DNA of 58,925 nt from Pseudoalteromonas fuliginea (GCF_000690055.1 NZ_JJNZ01000059.1:1-58925), one strand, 5' to 3'. Counted from the stretch's first letter, positions 45,658 to 55,610 are shown. A program made the numbers and translations. Notes: generated from the sequence alone by a model not told the origin.

Positions 45658-46551
45658 GTGCACAACCGCAGTTACGAATTTTGGGTTAAAACTTCTAGTA
45701 TTGTTACCATGATAATGGTTAGTTTAATGATTACTGCAAAAACGTGGGCGTGGCTTGCATCGGGTTCAGCATCAATGCTTGGCTCACTAACCGATTCGTT
45801 AATGGATATAACGGCTACTGCAATGAGCTTTTTAGTTTTAGGTTATGCGCTGCGCCCAGCTGATGATGACCACCGATTTGGTCACGGCAAAGCTGAAGCT
45901 ATAGCAGGGCTTGGGCAAGCCGCTTTTATTGCAGGTTCAGGCTGTTTACTGGCATTTCATGGTATTGAGCGATTATTTAACCCAATACAGCTCAGTCATT
46001 CTTTATTAGGCGTGTGGGTTAGCATTTTTGCTATTGCGTGTACCTTGGTTATTGTATTTGTACAAAATAAAGTGATTAAGTACACCGATTCAATCGCAAT
46101 AAAAGCTGATTCAGTACATTACAAAGGCGACTTGATTTTAAATGCCGCCGTGTTGCTCGCTATTTTATTAGCATACTATGGCGTATTGTATGCCGATCCT
46201 GTTTTTGCTATTGGCGTAGCGGGTTACTTACTTTATAACAGCTGGGAAATAGCCAGAGATAGTGCCGATCACTTAATGGATAAAGAGCTGCCAGATGACG
46301 AAAAGCAAAGCATATTTGAAATAGCTAAAGCGCATGCTGATGTACATGGCGTACATGGCATTCGTACTCGCCAAGGCGGTAAGATAAAATTTATCCAAAT
46401 GCATTTAGAGCTTGATGACAATTTAAGTTTGATTCGTGCGCATAACGTGGCTGATGAAGTAGAAGTATTGATAACCAAAGAGTTTGAATCTGAGGTCGAT
46501 ATTCTGATCCACCTCGATCCATTGTCGGTGCTTAACTTAAACTCGGATTAA
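45658..46551 (+). CDS. fieF: Cation diffusion facilitator FieF
   Basis: A 297-residue divalent-metal exporter. Six membrane helices occupy about 10-205. The metal site includes DSLMDITATAM (about 43-53, Asp pair) and DSVHYKGDLILNAAVLL (about 152-170, His and Asp). The cytoplasmic domain (about 210-290) has VHGVHGIRTRQGGKIKFIQMHLELD. It uses a GTG start at 45658. FieF exports Fe2+ and Zn2+. It is near the cpx genes, as in E. coli, where fieF is next to cpxP. Confidence 0.94.
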   Translation: MHNRSYEFWVKTSSIVTMIMVSLMITAKTWAWLASGSASMLGSLTDSLMDITATAMSFLVLGYALRPADDDHRFGHGKAEAIAGLGQAAFIAGSGCLLAFHGIERLFNPIQLSHSLLGVWVSIFAIACTLVIVFVQNKVIKYTDSIAIKADSVHYKGDLILNAAVLLAILLAYYGVLYADPVFAIGVAGYLLYNSWEIARDSADHLMDKELPDDEKQSIFEIAKAHADVHGVHGIRTRQGGKIKFIQMHLELDDNLSLIRAHNVADEVEVLITKEFESEVDILIHLDPLSVLNLNSD

Positions 46552-46654
46552 GCGATTTTTAGCATATTGATTTGTAATACCAGCCTGTATAAATCTTTGA
46601 GCAATTTAATGAATTAAATTGCACTATTACAATAAAACTTAACACAATTAGCTA

Positions 46655-47602
46655 TTAAATCGTCACCGATTCACAAAACTGATATAAGCTTTTAAGCAGT
46701 GGTTGGCGTATTTCATCGCGTTCAAAAAATAGTTCGTGTTTAGCGTCGGCAAAGCTCTCAAGTATTGTATTTTCGTGCCTGTTTGCCAGTTTATATTGCG
46801 CACTGTTATCAACTATTTCATCATTTTGAGCACTGGCAATATAAAGTGGAATATTAACCGTTAATTTATTCACGGATGAAATAAATGCAAAAGTAGTGTG
46901 TAGCCAACCATAAGTCACACCACCAAGTTGTAATTTAGGCTCTTGTTTGTAGGCTTTCCTAAATAGTTCGTAACGTATTGGGCTGCTGGTCAGGGTATTT
47001 ATAGCAAACTCATCAGGCGTATAATCTGTTTGTCCGAGCGCATAGCTGTATTGAAAGCCAAGTAATGTTGCAGTACTTGCGACTAATTTAGCTAAAGGTT
47101 TTGGTGTGCCTTTGGTGTAAATGTCGAGCATTGGCGCAGATAAAAACGCGCCACTAAAAGTGTGTTCAAAATGTGCAAGATAATCAAATGCAATAGCCCC
47201 CCCCATTGAGTGACTGACTAATACCTTTTTACCTTGCCAATAATTATCTACAACTTCTTTATTAAATAAATGAAGGTCGGCGGCATAATCTTCAAAGCGC
47301 TTTACGTAGCCTTTGTGCTTGTTTTTTAAATGCCTGTAAGAACGACCTTGGCCTTGATGATCAATTATAAACACCGCATAATTATTATTATAAAGTTCCC
47401 ATAGTAACTCTTTATATTTTTCTAAGCCCTCTATACGACCTGAGCTAATAACAATCGCAATGTGTGGATTTTTTGGGATAGCGTAAGCGTAAAAAAGTTG
47501 TCCATAAGGTGTATTTAAATAAGATTTTGTCAGTGTATTATCAAAAAAGTTACTAATGGCCGGTTGGTTACTTTTAAGCTCGTTCTCACTACTATAAAAC
47601 AT
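46655..47602 (-). CDS. Alpha/beta hydrolase (lysophospholipase/monoacylglycerol lipase-like)
   Basis: A 315-residue hydrolase of the serine aminopeptidase S33 family, similar in layout to lysophospholipase L2. The nucleophile elbow is VSHSMGGAIAFDYL (about 127-140, GxSxG as SHSMGG), the Asp is expected in IASAQNDEIVD (about 258-268), and the His in FADAKHELFFE (about 287-297). IDHQGQGRSYR (about 79-89) is typical. No signal peptide. It starts 3 nt after the sensor-kinase stop, so it is the third gene of the cpxR-cpxA transcript and may repair envelope lipids during stress. Confidence 0.87.
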   Translation of the reverse strand: MFYSSENELKSNQPAISNFFDNTLTKSYLNTPYGQLFYAYAIPKNPHIAIVISSGRIEGLEKYKELLWELYNNNYAVFIIDHQGQGRSYRHLKNKHKGYVKRFEDYAADLHLFNKEVVDNYWQGKKVLVSHSMGGAIAFDYLAHFEHTFSGAFLSAPMLDIYTKGTPKPLAKLVASTATLLGFQYSYALGQTDYTPDEFAINTLTSSPIRYELFRKAYKQEPKLQLGGVTYGWLHTTFAFISSVNKLTVNIPLYIASAQNDEIVDNSAQYKLANRHENTILESFADAKHELFFERDEIRQPLLKSLYQFCESVTI

Positions 47603-47605
47603 TGT

Positions 47606-49021
47606 TTACTCTTTAATTATTGGCAACGTTATATTTGCACATAAGCCGCCTTGTTCTTTATTCGATAATACTAAGTTGCCACCATGTGCAGTAATTGCAT
47701 TTTTGGCAATTGCCAAGCCTAACCCCGTACCGCCGCTAACTCGGTCTCGCGCATCTGACTGTCTAAAAAATGGTTCACAGAGCTTATTAAGTTGGTTATT
47801 AGGGACTCCAGGTCCATCATCACATATTTCTATATAAATGGCATCAGTATGCTTTAGAGTAATGCTAATAGTGCTATTGGCGTATTTAATCGCATTACGT
47901 AGTAAATTTTCAAGTGCGCTGGCAATTAGTGTTTCATCACAGTTAACACTAATGTCTGCACTTCCCATAATCTGTAATTGCTTGTTGTTTTGTTTTGCTT
48001 CAAATTGTGCGTCGTTAAGCACATGGTCAATTATAATTTGCAATGATTGTTGTTGAAGTGAAAGTGCCTGACTTTTCGCCTCTAAACGAGACACTTGCAG
48101 TACATCAGCAATCATTTTGTCTAGTTGATTCGCTTCTTTTTCTATGCGCAGTAAATAGGACTGACTCGCTTCATTTGCTTGCATTTGAGCAAGGCCCGTT
48201 GCCATTTTTAAGCGGGTAAGAGGTGAGCGTAACTCATGTGATATATCTGCAAGTAAGCGTTTTTGCGAGCTAATTAATTGCTCTAATTGATTAGCCATGC
48301 TGTTAAAATCACGACCGAGTATACCGAGTTCATCTTTTCTGCTTACTGAAATGGCCGCTCGAGCACTTAAATCACCACCAGATAATTTAACAGCTGCTTT
48401 TTTTAGGCTATTTATAGGGGCAATTAAGTTACGACTAAATAAAAAGCTTAAAATTAGAGAAGCGATGATGGCGATAGAAACTTTCATCCATCCAGGCATA
48501 AGCTTTAAGCGAAGGAACAAAGGTGGCTGATGATTTATGTCTATTTCATACAAGTAAAAGTTGCCCGAGGGTACTGTAATTTGAATAGGGCCAAATGCTT
48601 GATACTTTTCAGTAAAAATAATTTGCGGTGACATTGTCTTAGTAAAATTAAGTAGGCTCAAATCAACGTCATTCGGGACTTCTTTATTTGTTAATGAGTC
48701 TTCTTGTTGCTCAGCACTTAAATATAATAACTTACGTTTAGATAAGCGTGGGTGAGACAACATATCACTCAGTGTCCGCTTATGTTTTACAACAGAGCGT
48801 TCTATACTTTTGGCTGTATAGAGTAAGTTTTTTTCCATCGGACCGTGTAATGGCTCGTTACTAACGGCGTTGATTGCCGTAATGTTGCTTAAGAAAACCA
48901 GTGCTGTAATCGTGCCTATTATAGTTAGCCAAAACCATATAAATATTTTAAAGAATAAGTAATGCCCAGGATGTTTAAGCCAAGACAAAGAGCCTACTTT
49001 ATTCTCCTTGGATAAAGACAT
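47606..49021 (-). CDS. cpxA: Cpx-type envelope stress sensor histidine kinase
   Basis: A 471-residue sensor kinase. Two membrane helices (about 25-48, 185-205) flank a periplasmic sensor domain. HAMP is at about 205-258, the HisKA dimerisation helix has ISHELRSPLTRLKMA (His about 267), and the ATPase domain has N-box ENLLRNAIKYA (about 371), G1 DDGPGVP and G2 GGTGLGLAIAKNAI. It overlaps the regulator gene by 23 nt. The Cpx name rests on the divergent CpxP/Spy gene and on family resemblance; other OmpR-type pairs are possible. Confidence 0.9.
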   Translation of the reverse strand: MSLSKENKVGSLSWLKHPGHYLFFKIFIWFWLTIIGTITALVFLSNITAINAVSNEPLHGPMEKNLLYTAKSIERSVVKHKRTLSDMLSHPRLSKRKLLYLSAEQQEDSLTNKEVPNDVDLSLLNFTKTMSPQIIFTEKYQAFGPIQITVPSGNFYLYEIDINHQPPLFLRLKLMPGWMKVSIAIIASLILSFLFSRNLIAPINSLKKAAVKLSGGDLSARAAISVSRKDELGILGRDFNSMANQLEQLISSQKRLLADISHELRSPLTRLKMATGLAQMQANEASQSYLLRIEKEANQLDKMIADVLQVSRLEAKSQALSLQQQSLQIIIDHVLNDAQFEAKQNNKQLQIMGSADISVNCDETLIASALENLLRNAIKYANSTISITLKHTDAIYIEICDDGPGVPNNQLNKLCEPFFRQSDARDRVSGGTGLGLAIAKNAITAHGGNLVLSNKEQGGLCANITLPIIKE

Positions 49022-49688
49022 AACCTGTTCCTCGCATTGTTTTGATTCGCTCGCCTGAAATATGCTCAGCTATTTTTTTACGGATATTGCTTACATGCAT
49101 ATCAATAGAGCGATCGAAGGAAGCTAAGCGACGGCCAAGTACCTCTTCACTTATGAGTTCTTTACTGACTACTTCGCCTGCATTTTTGCTTAAAAGGGCT
49201 AGTATTTCGTATTCGGTGCCTGTTAATGTAAGTGTATGATCATTAACAGACGCTTCTCGAGCGGCTAAGTTAACAGTGATCCCATTAACCTGTAACTTAT
49301 TACTGGTAGTAATGTTAAAGCTATTAATATGTTCTATACGGCGTGTAATCGCTTTAACACGCGCAAGTAACTCACGGTGATTAAATGGTTTAGGGATATA
49401 GTCGTCTGCGCCAAGTTCTAATCCGAAAATACGATCGAAATCTTCCCCTTTTGCTGTAAGCATTATTACCGGCGTTAATTTTGTTTGTCTAAGTTGTTTA
49501 AGTACTTCAAAGCCATCTAGAGTTGGTAGCATCACATCAAGTAGTATTAACGCATAATCGTTTACTTGCGCTAGCTTAAGACCTTGTTCGCCGTCATGTA
49601 CGCTTTGTATTTCAAAACCTTGGGCAGTTAAATATTCACTTAATAGCTCACAAAGGCCGGTATCGTCGTCAATCATTAATAGTTTCAT
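48999..49688 (-). CDS. cpxR: Cpx-type OmpR-family response regulator
   Basis: A 229-residue regulator. The receiver domain (1-115) has acidic DDD at 8-10, the phospho-acceptor Asp in LILLDVMLPTLDGF (about 53), Thr in MLTAKGE and Lys in IPKPFNHREL. The winged-helix domain (about 130-225) has LTGTEYEILALLSKNAGEVVSKE and DRSIDMHVSNIRKKI. It is divergent from cpxP with a CpxR-like box between them, so it is probably autoregulated. It overlaps the kinase gene downstream. Confidence 0.93.
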   Translation of the reverse strand: MKLLMIDDDTGLCELLSEYLTAQGFEIQSVHDGEQGLKLAQVNDYALILLDVMLPTLDGFEVLKQLRQTKLTPVIMLTAKGEDFDRIFGLELGADDYIPKPFNHRELLARVKAITRRIEHINSFNITTSNKLQVNGITVNLAAREASVNDHTLTLTGTEYEILALLSKNAGEVVSKELISEEVLGRRLASFDRSIDMHVSNIRKKIAEHISGERIKTMRGTGYVFIQGE

Positions 49689-49750
49689 TTACAAACCCTT
49701 AGAGTTGCTTATGGCGTTATTTTACCCACTAAATTGTGCAAAAGTGAATC

Positions 49751-49766
49751 TTTACACAACCTTTAC
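49751..49766. promoter_or_regulatory. Candidate CpxR box between cpxR and cpxP
   Basis: On the minus strand, GTAAA and GTAAA are separated by 6 bp (plus strand TTTAC 49751-49755 and 49762-49766). The E. coli CpxR box is GTAAA-N5-GTAAA. The position in the divergent gap supports a CpxR site; spacing differs by one base. Confidence 0.55.
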
Positions 49767-49877
49767 ACTGCTTTGCGTTACTTTGCATTGAGTTAGGTAT
49801 AGTTAACTTAGTTGATTAAGCAGTCACAACCACACAAATTGAACCAATAGTTAAACCAAATAATTAAGGTAATGATT

Positions 49878-50366
49878 ATGACTAAATTAAATACACTTTC
49901 TAAATTAGTACTTGTTTTTGGCCTGGCAACAGCAACACTTGGTGCCGGTAGTGTTATGGCTAAAGCTGACGGGCATAAACAAGGTCATTCTCAAGCTCGT
50001 TTTTTACTTTCTGAGCGCGGCGTTGAAAAATTAAGCCTAACAGATGAGCAGCAAACTAAGCTAAAAGCTATTTTTGCAGCGCAAAAAACACAAATGAAAG
50101 CATTACGTAGCGACGATAAAGAAGCTCGTAAAGCGATGCGAGAAGCGCATAAAGCAAAAATGGATGCGTTACTTTCGGCTGCAACATTTGATGAAAATGC
50201 AGCTAAAGAGTTATTAAATGAACGCCATGAAAAGGGTGAACAATTTGGTTTAATTAAACTAAAAACGCAGCACCAAGTAATGCAAGTACTTAACGCTGAG
50301 CAAAAAGAGAAATTTACTAAAATGCAAAAGCGTATGAATAAAAAGCACCGTAAACAAAAAAGTTAA
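49878..50366 (+). CDS. cpxP: CpxP/Spy family periplasmic chaperone
   Basis: A 162-residue periplasmic protein with signal peptide (cleavage after VMA, about residue 28). It is helical, very basic, and contains the LTxxQ motif twice: SLTDEQQTKL (about 52-61) and a weaker LNAEQKEKF (about 139-147). CpxP-type proteins bind the kinase sensor domain and are induced by envelope stress. The ATG at 49878 with AAGG 8 nt upstream is chosen; an in-frame ATG at 49872 is the alternative. Divergent from cpxR. Confidence 0.88.
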   Translation: MTKLNTLSKLVLVFGLATATLGAGSVMAKADGHKQGHSQARFLLSERGVEKLSLTDEQQTKLKAIFAAQKTQMKALRSDDKEARKAMREAHKAKMDALLSAATFDENAAKELLNERHEKGEQFGLIKLKTQHQVMQVLNAEQKEKFTKMQKRMNKKHRKQKS

Positions 50367-50388
50367 TTTTACTTTTTTGTAAATACTA

Positions 50389-50412
50389 AAAAACCAGCGT
50401 AATGCTGGTTTT
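50389..50412. terminator. Bidirectional terminator between cpxP and yacG
   Basis: AAAACCAGC / GCTGGTTTT with a 5-nt loop and T-runs on both strands, between convergent genes. Confidence 0.82.
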
Positions 50413-50437
50413 CGTTTTTAGGCATTATGGAGATAAA

Positions 50438-50668
50438 TTATTTAAAAAAGTCATCTTCATTTTTGGCCATCATAGCTTCAATATCTTCAATCATATCTTG
50501 GCTAAACTCTTGTGCTGATGTAATTGGCGCTGAAATTTTATTATTTTCAAACGACCACTCACCAAGATCAATTAGTTGGCAGCGTTTAGAACAAAAAGGC
50601 CGATGTGGGCTCTGTTCTGACCACTCAACTTTAGCTTTACAGGTTGGGCAGTTTACAATAGTAGGCAT
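50438..50668 (-). CDS. yacG: DNA gyrase inhibitor YacG
   Basis: A 76-residue zinc protein. CPTC (about 7-10) and CSKRC (about 26-30) form the zinc site; [15 protein letters not shown] is the family signature, and the acidic tail is typical. E. coli YacG inhibits gyrase. It follows pilB after 115 nt; in E. coli it comes after coaE-zapD, and zapD is not present here. Confidence 0.96.
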   Translation of the reverse strand: MPTIVNCPTCKAKVEWSEQSPHRPFCSKRCQLIDLGEWSFENNKISAPITSAQEFSQDMIEDIEAMMAKNEDDFFK

Positions 50669-50783
50669 AATTTACTCTCTACAATCTTTTTTTGCATTTT
50701 ACATTACTTAGATATGAGTCTCTAGGTATAAGTAAGGCTCTGAATTTAGTGTTCAGAACCTTGTCGCTTTTAACTATGGATCT

Positions 50784-52460
50784 TTAAAAACTTGTTACTC
50801 GATTAATTTCAGCAAGCGAAGTCATTCCATCAGCCGCTTTACGAATACCTGATAATCGCAAGTTATTAAATCCTGCTTTAAGTGATACTTCTGCTATTTC
50901 TAATGAATTACCGCCACGCATTATAATTTGTGCTATCTCTGGTGTTATTTGCATTACTTCATAAATACCGACACGACCTTTATAACCATCAGTGCAACTA
51001 TCACATCCTTTTGGTGCATAGAGGGTCATTTCACTAATTTGTTGCTCGCTAAAACCTTGGCGGGTAAGTTCTTCGTTTGGTAATATTTCCGGTGTTTTAC
51101 ATTTAGGGCATAAACGTCGAGCCAAGCGCTGGGCTATAATCAAACTAATTGAACTTGCTACGTTATACGCTGGTACGCCCATATTTAATAACCGAGTTAT
51201 CGTTTCAGGTGCTGAATTAGTATGCAGAGTTGATAGTACTAAGTGACCTGTTTGCGCCGCTTTTATTGATATTTCAGCTGTTTCGAGGTCACGTATTTCA
51301 CCTACCATGACGACATCAGGATCTTGGCGTAAAAATGCACGTAATGCATTTGCAAAGGTCATATCGGCTTTAATATTAATTTGCACTTGGTTTATACCTT
51401 CGAGATTAATTTCGACAGGATCTTCTGCGGTACTAATATTACGCTCTGGTTGATTAAGTATATTTAAACCAGTGTAAAGTGATACTGTTTTACCCGAGCC
51501 CGTTGGTCCTGTAACTAAAATCATCCCTTGAGGCTGAGCAAGCGCATCCATATAGAGTTTTTTCTGCTCCGGCTCGTAGCCTAATACATCAATACCTAGC
51601 ATTGCGCTTGATGAATCAAGAATACGCATTACTATTTTTTCCCCCCACAGGGTCGGCATTGTACTTACACGAAAATCGATACTTTTACGTTCAGTAATTT
51701 TTAGCTTTATACGACCATCTTGTGGTTTACGTTTTTCGGCAATATCTAGGCGTGACATTACTTTTATTCGTGCAGAAAGTTTTGTTGCTAAGGTATTAGG
51801 TGGGCTGGCTACCTCATGTAAAATACCATCAATACGAAAACGGATGCGGTACTTATGCTCATAAGGTTCAAAGTGTAAATCAGAGGCCCCTTTTTTAATG
51901 GCATCCATTAGGATTTTATTGATGTAAACAATGATAGGTGCATCATCTTTTTCATCATCTTTTGGGGTGGCTTCTTTAGTGTTTTCACTCTCTAAATCAG
52001 CAAATTCTTTAAATTCGTCATCACTTAAATTTAAGCTACCAGTTGCATCAAGCAATTGGTCAATTTTTTTATCAAGTTCAATGTAGTCAACTACTACTAT
52101 TTCACAGGATAAGCCGGTACTAAATTCATAGTTTTCAAACGCACCATAATCGGTCGGATCAGACGCGGCTATGTATACTTTTCTACCTTTTTGCACCAAG
52201 GGTAAAATATGGTGTTTACGGATCAACTTTTCTTTTACAAGTTCTGCTGGGATCCTTGCAGGTTCAAAGTCTTTTAAATCGAAATAAGGTACGCGAAATA
52301 AATCAATACATTGCTCAGCTAAATCTTTGCTATTGATGTTTCCACATTTGGCAATAAGCTCGGCGGTTGAGGCAAAATCTCGTTGTTTTACTTTAACGGT
52401 ATCTGCATCAATACGGCCAAGGGTAATAAATTTTCTTAGTAACGGTGAGTTAATATTCAT
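50784..52460 (-). CDS. pilB: Type IV pilus assembly ATPase PilB
   Basis: A 558-residue extension ATPase. The N-terminal MshE/GSPII domain is at about 30-150. The ATPase has [17 protein letters not shown] (about 319-335), an Asp box, Walker B-like [21 protein letters not shown] (about 380-400), and the tetracysteine zinc site CPKC / CDSC (about 460 and 490). The ATG at 52460 is preferred because AGGT lies 6 nt upstream; the ORF extends to 52493 without a better site. In related genera pilB lies directly after pilA. Here it is displaced behind coaE and a repeat element. Confidence 0.95.
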   Translation of the reverse strand: MNINSPLLRKFITLGRIDADTVKVKQRDFASTAELIAKCGNINSKDLAEQCIDLFRVPYFDLKDFEPARIPAELVKEKLIRKHHILPLVQKGRKVYIAASDPTDYGAFENYEFSTGLSCEIVVVDYIELDKKIDQLLDATGSLNLSDDEFKEFADLESENTKEATPKDDEKDDAPIIVYINKILMDAIKKGASDLHFEPYEHKYRIRFRIDGILHEVASPPNTLATKLSARIKVMSRLDIAEKRKPQDGRIKLKITERKSIDFRVSTMPTLWGEKIVMRILDSSSAMLGIDVLGYEPEQKKLYMDALAQPQGMILVTGPTGSGKTVSLYTGLNILNQPERNISTAEDPVEINLEGINQVQINIKADMTFANALRAFLRQDPDVVMVGEIRDLETAEISIKAAQTGHLVLSTLHTNSAPETITRLLNMGVPAYNVASSISLIIAQRLARRLCPKCKTPEILPNEELTRQGFSEQQISEMTLYAPKGCDSCTDGYKGRVGIYEVMQITPEIAQIIMRGGNSLEIAEVSLKAGFNNLRLSGIRKAADGMTSLAEINRVTSF

Positions 52461-52594
52461 TGCGCACCTGCTTAATTCGTTAATGATTAGCAATTTATCA
52501 GAAAAAACAAGGAGATTATATTATTCTTCATCAGATGGACTAGTTTTGCTAACTAAATATTGTTTTATAAATTATCTTATTGTTTTAAATTACT

Positions 52595-52737
52595 TAACCT
52601 GAACTCTGATTAAGGGATTTACTAACATATTGAACCATAATAATATTTAAATTTAGTTTTCTCTAGCTAGATATTTCAACGCAGTTAGCGCTGAAAGTAA
52701 CAGCTTAAGATAGATTTATTATCCAGAGTTCGGGTTA
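52595..52737. repeat. 143-bp intergenic repeat with terminal inverted repeats
   Basis: The left end TAACCTGAACTCTG and right end CAGAGTTCGGGTTA are inverted copies (one mismatch over 14). The right end stops 1 bp before the coaE stop codon. It shares its first half with 44752-44895. It separates coaE from pilB. No coding potential. Confidence 0.78.
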
Positions 52738-52738
52738 T

Positions 52739-53386
52739 CTAACTCGCATTTTTTAATGCTAATTGCATATAACGAGTATGTAGAGACCGAAGTGATAATT
52801 TGACTAACGCTAAATCCCTATCATTATTTAAAATATCATCTGCTTTTTTACGTTTATTTTCACGAGACATTTGTGTTGCAATAATACTATTTACTTGTTC
52901 AAAGCTCACATTATCACGCTTAAGTGTGCGCTCGACTTGGACATTTTTAGGCACGTCAATGAGTAGGGTTCGGTTACAGTACTTATCGAGACCATTTTCA
53001 AATAATAACGGGGCAACTAAAACCACGTAAGCACTATTAGCGGCATTTAAATCAGCGACTATTTTTTTGCGAATAAGAGGATGCAGCAAGTTATTTAGCC
53101 ACTGTTTATCTGCATCGTTAGTAAAAATGCGCTCTCGTAAGGCACTTCTGTTTAGCGTGCCATCGCTAAGTAATAACGTATTGCCAAAGTGCGTTATTAT
53201 TGCATTTAAACCGCAGCTCTTGGGCTCAACTACTTGGCGAGCAATAATATCCGCATCAACAATGGTTATATCAAGTTTCTCAAACATGTCACTAACAGCT
53301 GTTTTTCCGCAGCCAATACCACCTGTTAAACCCAAAACCCAATTGTTTTTTTTATTGCTAGAGAGTTTAGTTATTTGCTCACTCAT
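52739..53386 (-). CDS. coaE: Dephospho-CoA kinase
   Basis: A 215-residue enzyme for the last step of coenzyme A synthesis. Walker A is LTGGIGCGKTAVSDMF (about 21-36), then VDADIIARQVVEP and LLHPLIRKKI (about 96). The ATG at 53386 directly after the pilD stop (1-nt gap) is chosen; an upstream TTG would overlap pilD. In the pilC-pilD-coaE operon as in other gammaproteobacteria. Confidence 0.96.
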   Translation of the reverse strand: MSEQITKLSSNKKNNWVLGLTGGIGCGKTAVSDMFEKLDITIVDADIIARQVVEPKSCGLNAIITHFGNTLLLSDGTLNRSALRERIFTNDADKQWLNNLLHPLIRKKIVADLNAANSAYVVLVAPLLFENGLDKYCNRTLLIDVPKNVQVERTLKRDNVSFEQVNSIIATQMSRENKRKKADDILNNDRDLALVKLSLRSLHTRYMQLALKNAS

Positions 53387-53387
53387 T

Positions 53388-54272
53388 TTAATAACCAATT
53401 AAATTAAAATAAATGTTTTGTAATTCAGTGCCCCATAGCATAGTGATCCAGCCTGCAATGGCAAGGTAAGGACCAAATGGGATCGGGGTTGCTTTGTCTT
53501 TTCCTTGAATACTGAGTAATACAATGCCAATAACAGCGCCAACAACACTTGAAAGTAATATAATGCTAAGTAGTGATTGCCAACCAAGTAATGCACCAAA
53601 TACAGCGAGTAATTTAAAGTCGCCATAGCCCATACCTTCTTTACCCGTTAGTAACTTAAATAGCCAAAATACACTCCATAGGCTCAAATAACCAAAAACC
53701 GCCCCCATAATTGCATCGCTCGGCGCTACGGTATAGCCCATTATTGACGCTATTAAAGCAAGCCATACTAGTGGTAATGTAAGTTGATCGGGTAATAGCA
53801 TATGGTCTATATCAATAAAGGTTAGTGCAACTAATGCCCAAGTAATCAATATATACAGTAAAGCTTGTTCATTTGCGCCCATAGTATAAGCAATAAATAA
53901 GCTTAATATTGCTGTAATGGCTTCGACTGCAGGATAGCGTATTGATATAGGGTTATTACAACTTGCACATTTTCCTTTTAAAAATAACCAGCTAATAACA
54001 GGAATATTTTGCCAAGGTTTAATAGCTGTTTTGCACTTTGGGCAGGTTGAGTTTGGCTTTACTAAATTAAATTGCTCGTTATTTATTGCTTTACTATTTT
54101 TAAGCTCGTCTTCTAACATTATTCTGCACTCACTTTGCCATTCTTTTTGCATCATAAGTGGTAGGCGATAAATCACTACATTTAAAAAGCTGCCCACACA
54201 TAAACTAACCAAGCCAACGGTGGTTAGATAAAACCACAGCTCATTTTGCATTACTTCTACAATACTTTGCAT
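53388..54272 (-). CDS. pilD: Prepilin peptidase PilD
   Basis: A 294-residue membrane aspartyl protease and N-methyltransferase that cleaves prepilins. N-terminal cytoplasmic loop with the zinc-binding cysteines CPKC ... CASC (about 76-106). Catalytic aspartates in FIDIDHMLLPDQ (about 152) and GYGDFKLLA (about 216). About eight membrane helices. It should process PilA (57016) and probably other type II secretion pseudopilins. It is 15 nt after pilC. Confidence 0.96.
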   Translation of the reverse strand: MQSIVEVMQNELWFYLTTVGLVSLCVGSFLNVVIYRLPLMMQKEWQSECRIMLEDELKNSKAINNEQFNLVKPNSTCPKCKTAIKPWQNIPVISWLFLKGKCASCNNPISIRYPAVEAITAILSLFIAYTMGANEQALLYILITWALVALTFIDIDHMLLPDQLTLPLVWLALIASIMGYTVAPSDAIMGAVFGYLSLWSVFWLFKLLTGKEGMGYGDFKLLAVFGALLGWQSLLSIILLSSVVGAVIGIVLLSIQGKDKATPIPFGPYLAIAGWITMLWGTELQNIYFNLIGY

Positions 54273-54287
54273 ATAAAAACCAAATAA

Positions 54288-55517
54288 TTAAATAACAGAA
54301 CCGAGTTGGAAAATAGGGAGGTACATAGCAACAATTAAACCACCAACAAGTACACCTAATACAGCCATAATTAATGGCTCTAGTAAGCTCGATAAGCCAT
54401 CTACAGCATCGTCTACTTCTTGCTCATAAATAGTCGCGACCTTAGCTAACATACCATCGAGCGAGCCAGATTCTTCACCGATAGCAACCATTTGGATTAC
54501 CATGTCAGGGAAGATTTTTGAGTTTCTCATTGCCCAGTTCATTTGGTTACCTGAGCTAACCTCTGCTTTAATATCTAAAATAGCATAACGGTACACTGCA
54601 TTGCCCGAAGCACCTGCTGCTGAATCAAGTGCATCAACTAATGGAACACCGGCAGCAAATGTGGTCGAAAGTGTTCGCGCGTAACGTGCCACAGCTGCTT
54701 TGTTTAAAATCATGCCAATAACAGGGAGCTTAAGTATGGCTCTGTCGGTTGCATCCCTGAGCTTTAGGCTTCTTAATTTAGCTTCTTTAAAAGTCCAGCC
54801 AAAAACCACTATCGCAATCAGAATCATCCACCAATAAGCCTGCATAAAGTCAGAAATACTAATTACGAATAATGTAAATGGAGGAAGTTCAGCCCCAAAC
54901 CCTGCAAAAATATCCTGAAATTGTGGTACTACAAATATTAATAATATCGAGGTTACAATGCCGGCAATAACTAATACCGAAATGGGGTAAAACATTGCTT
55001 TTTTAATTTTTGATTTAAGCGCTTCTGATTTTTCTTTATAAATAGCTATGCGATCAAATATTTTATCAAGTGCTCCTGACTGCTCGCCAGATTCCACTAA
55101 ATCACAATATAAGTCATCAAAATAACGTGGATATTTTCTAAGTGATAATGACAAAGGCTGACCAGCTTTTACATCATCGCCTACAGCTGAGATAAGCTTG
55201 GTAACGCTTTTATTTGTTGAGCCAGAAGCTATCATCTCAATAGATTGAATTAAGGGGACGCCAGCCATTAGCATAGTGGCAATTTGGCGAGTAACCAAGG
55301 CGATATCTTTAGGTGTTATTTTTTGAACACTCTGAATACCAAATAAAGGTTTCGGCTTACGCTTAACTTTTGAGGGGGTAATACCCTGCTTACGAAGCTG
55401 TGCTTTTACTAGCGCGATACTATTTCCGGCGAGCTCACCTTCAAGGCGTTTTCCTCGTGCACTAACACCGACCCACTGAAATATGTCGAGTCCCTTGTCT
55501 TCTTGTTTTTTTGCCAT
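54288..55517 (-). CDS. pilC: Type IV pilus inner-membrane platform protein PilC
   Basis: A 409-residue platform protein. Two T2SSF domains (about 75-198 and 278-400), each followed by membrane segments (about 172-198, 222-245, 378-402). Motifs FTRQIATMLMAGVPL-like LVTRQIATMLMAGVPLIQ (about 72-90) and ARTLSTTFAAGVPLVDAL (about 280-297) are diagnostic. It couples PilB to pilus assembly. It is separated from the upstream ligase gene by 93 nt. Confidence 0.96.
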   Translation of the reverse strand: MAKKQEDKGLDIFQWVGVSARGKRLEGELAGNSIALVKAQLRKQGITPSKVKRKPKPLFGIQSVQKITPKDIALVTRQIATMLMAGVPLIQSIEMIASGSTNKSVTKLISAVGDDVKAGQPLSLSLRKYPRYFDDLYCDLVESGEQSGALDKIFDRIAIYKEKSEALKSKIKKAMFYPISVLVIAGIVTSILLIFVVPQFQDIFAGFGAELPPFTLFVISISDFMQAYWWMILIAIVVFGWTFKEAKLRSLKLRDATDRAILKLPVIGMILNKAAVARYARTLSTTFAAGVPLVDALDSAAGASGNAVYRYAILDIKAEVSSGNQMNWAMRNSKIFPDMVIQMVAIGEESGSLDGMLAKVATIYEQEVDDAVDGLSSLLEPLIMAVLGVLVGGLIVAMYLPIFQLGSVI

Positions 55518-55610
55518 AAAAATATCCAGCTTGATCTTTTAATGAAATCGACTTTTATAAGAGAAGCATAACGTAAACAAATGATCCTTGATAGAAAAGT
55601 TATTCACGAT

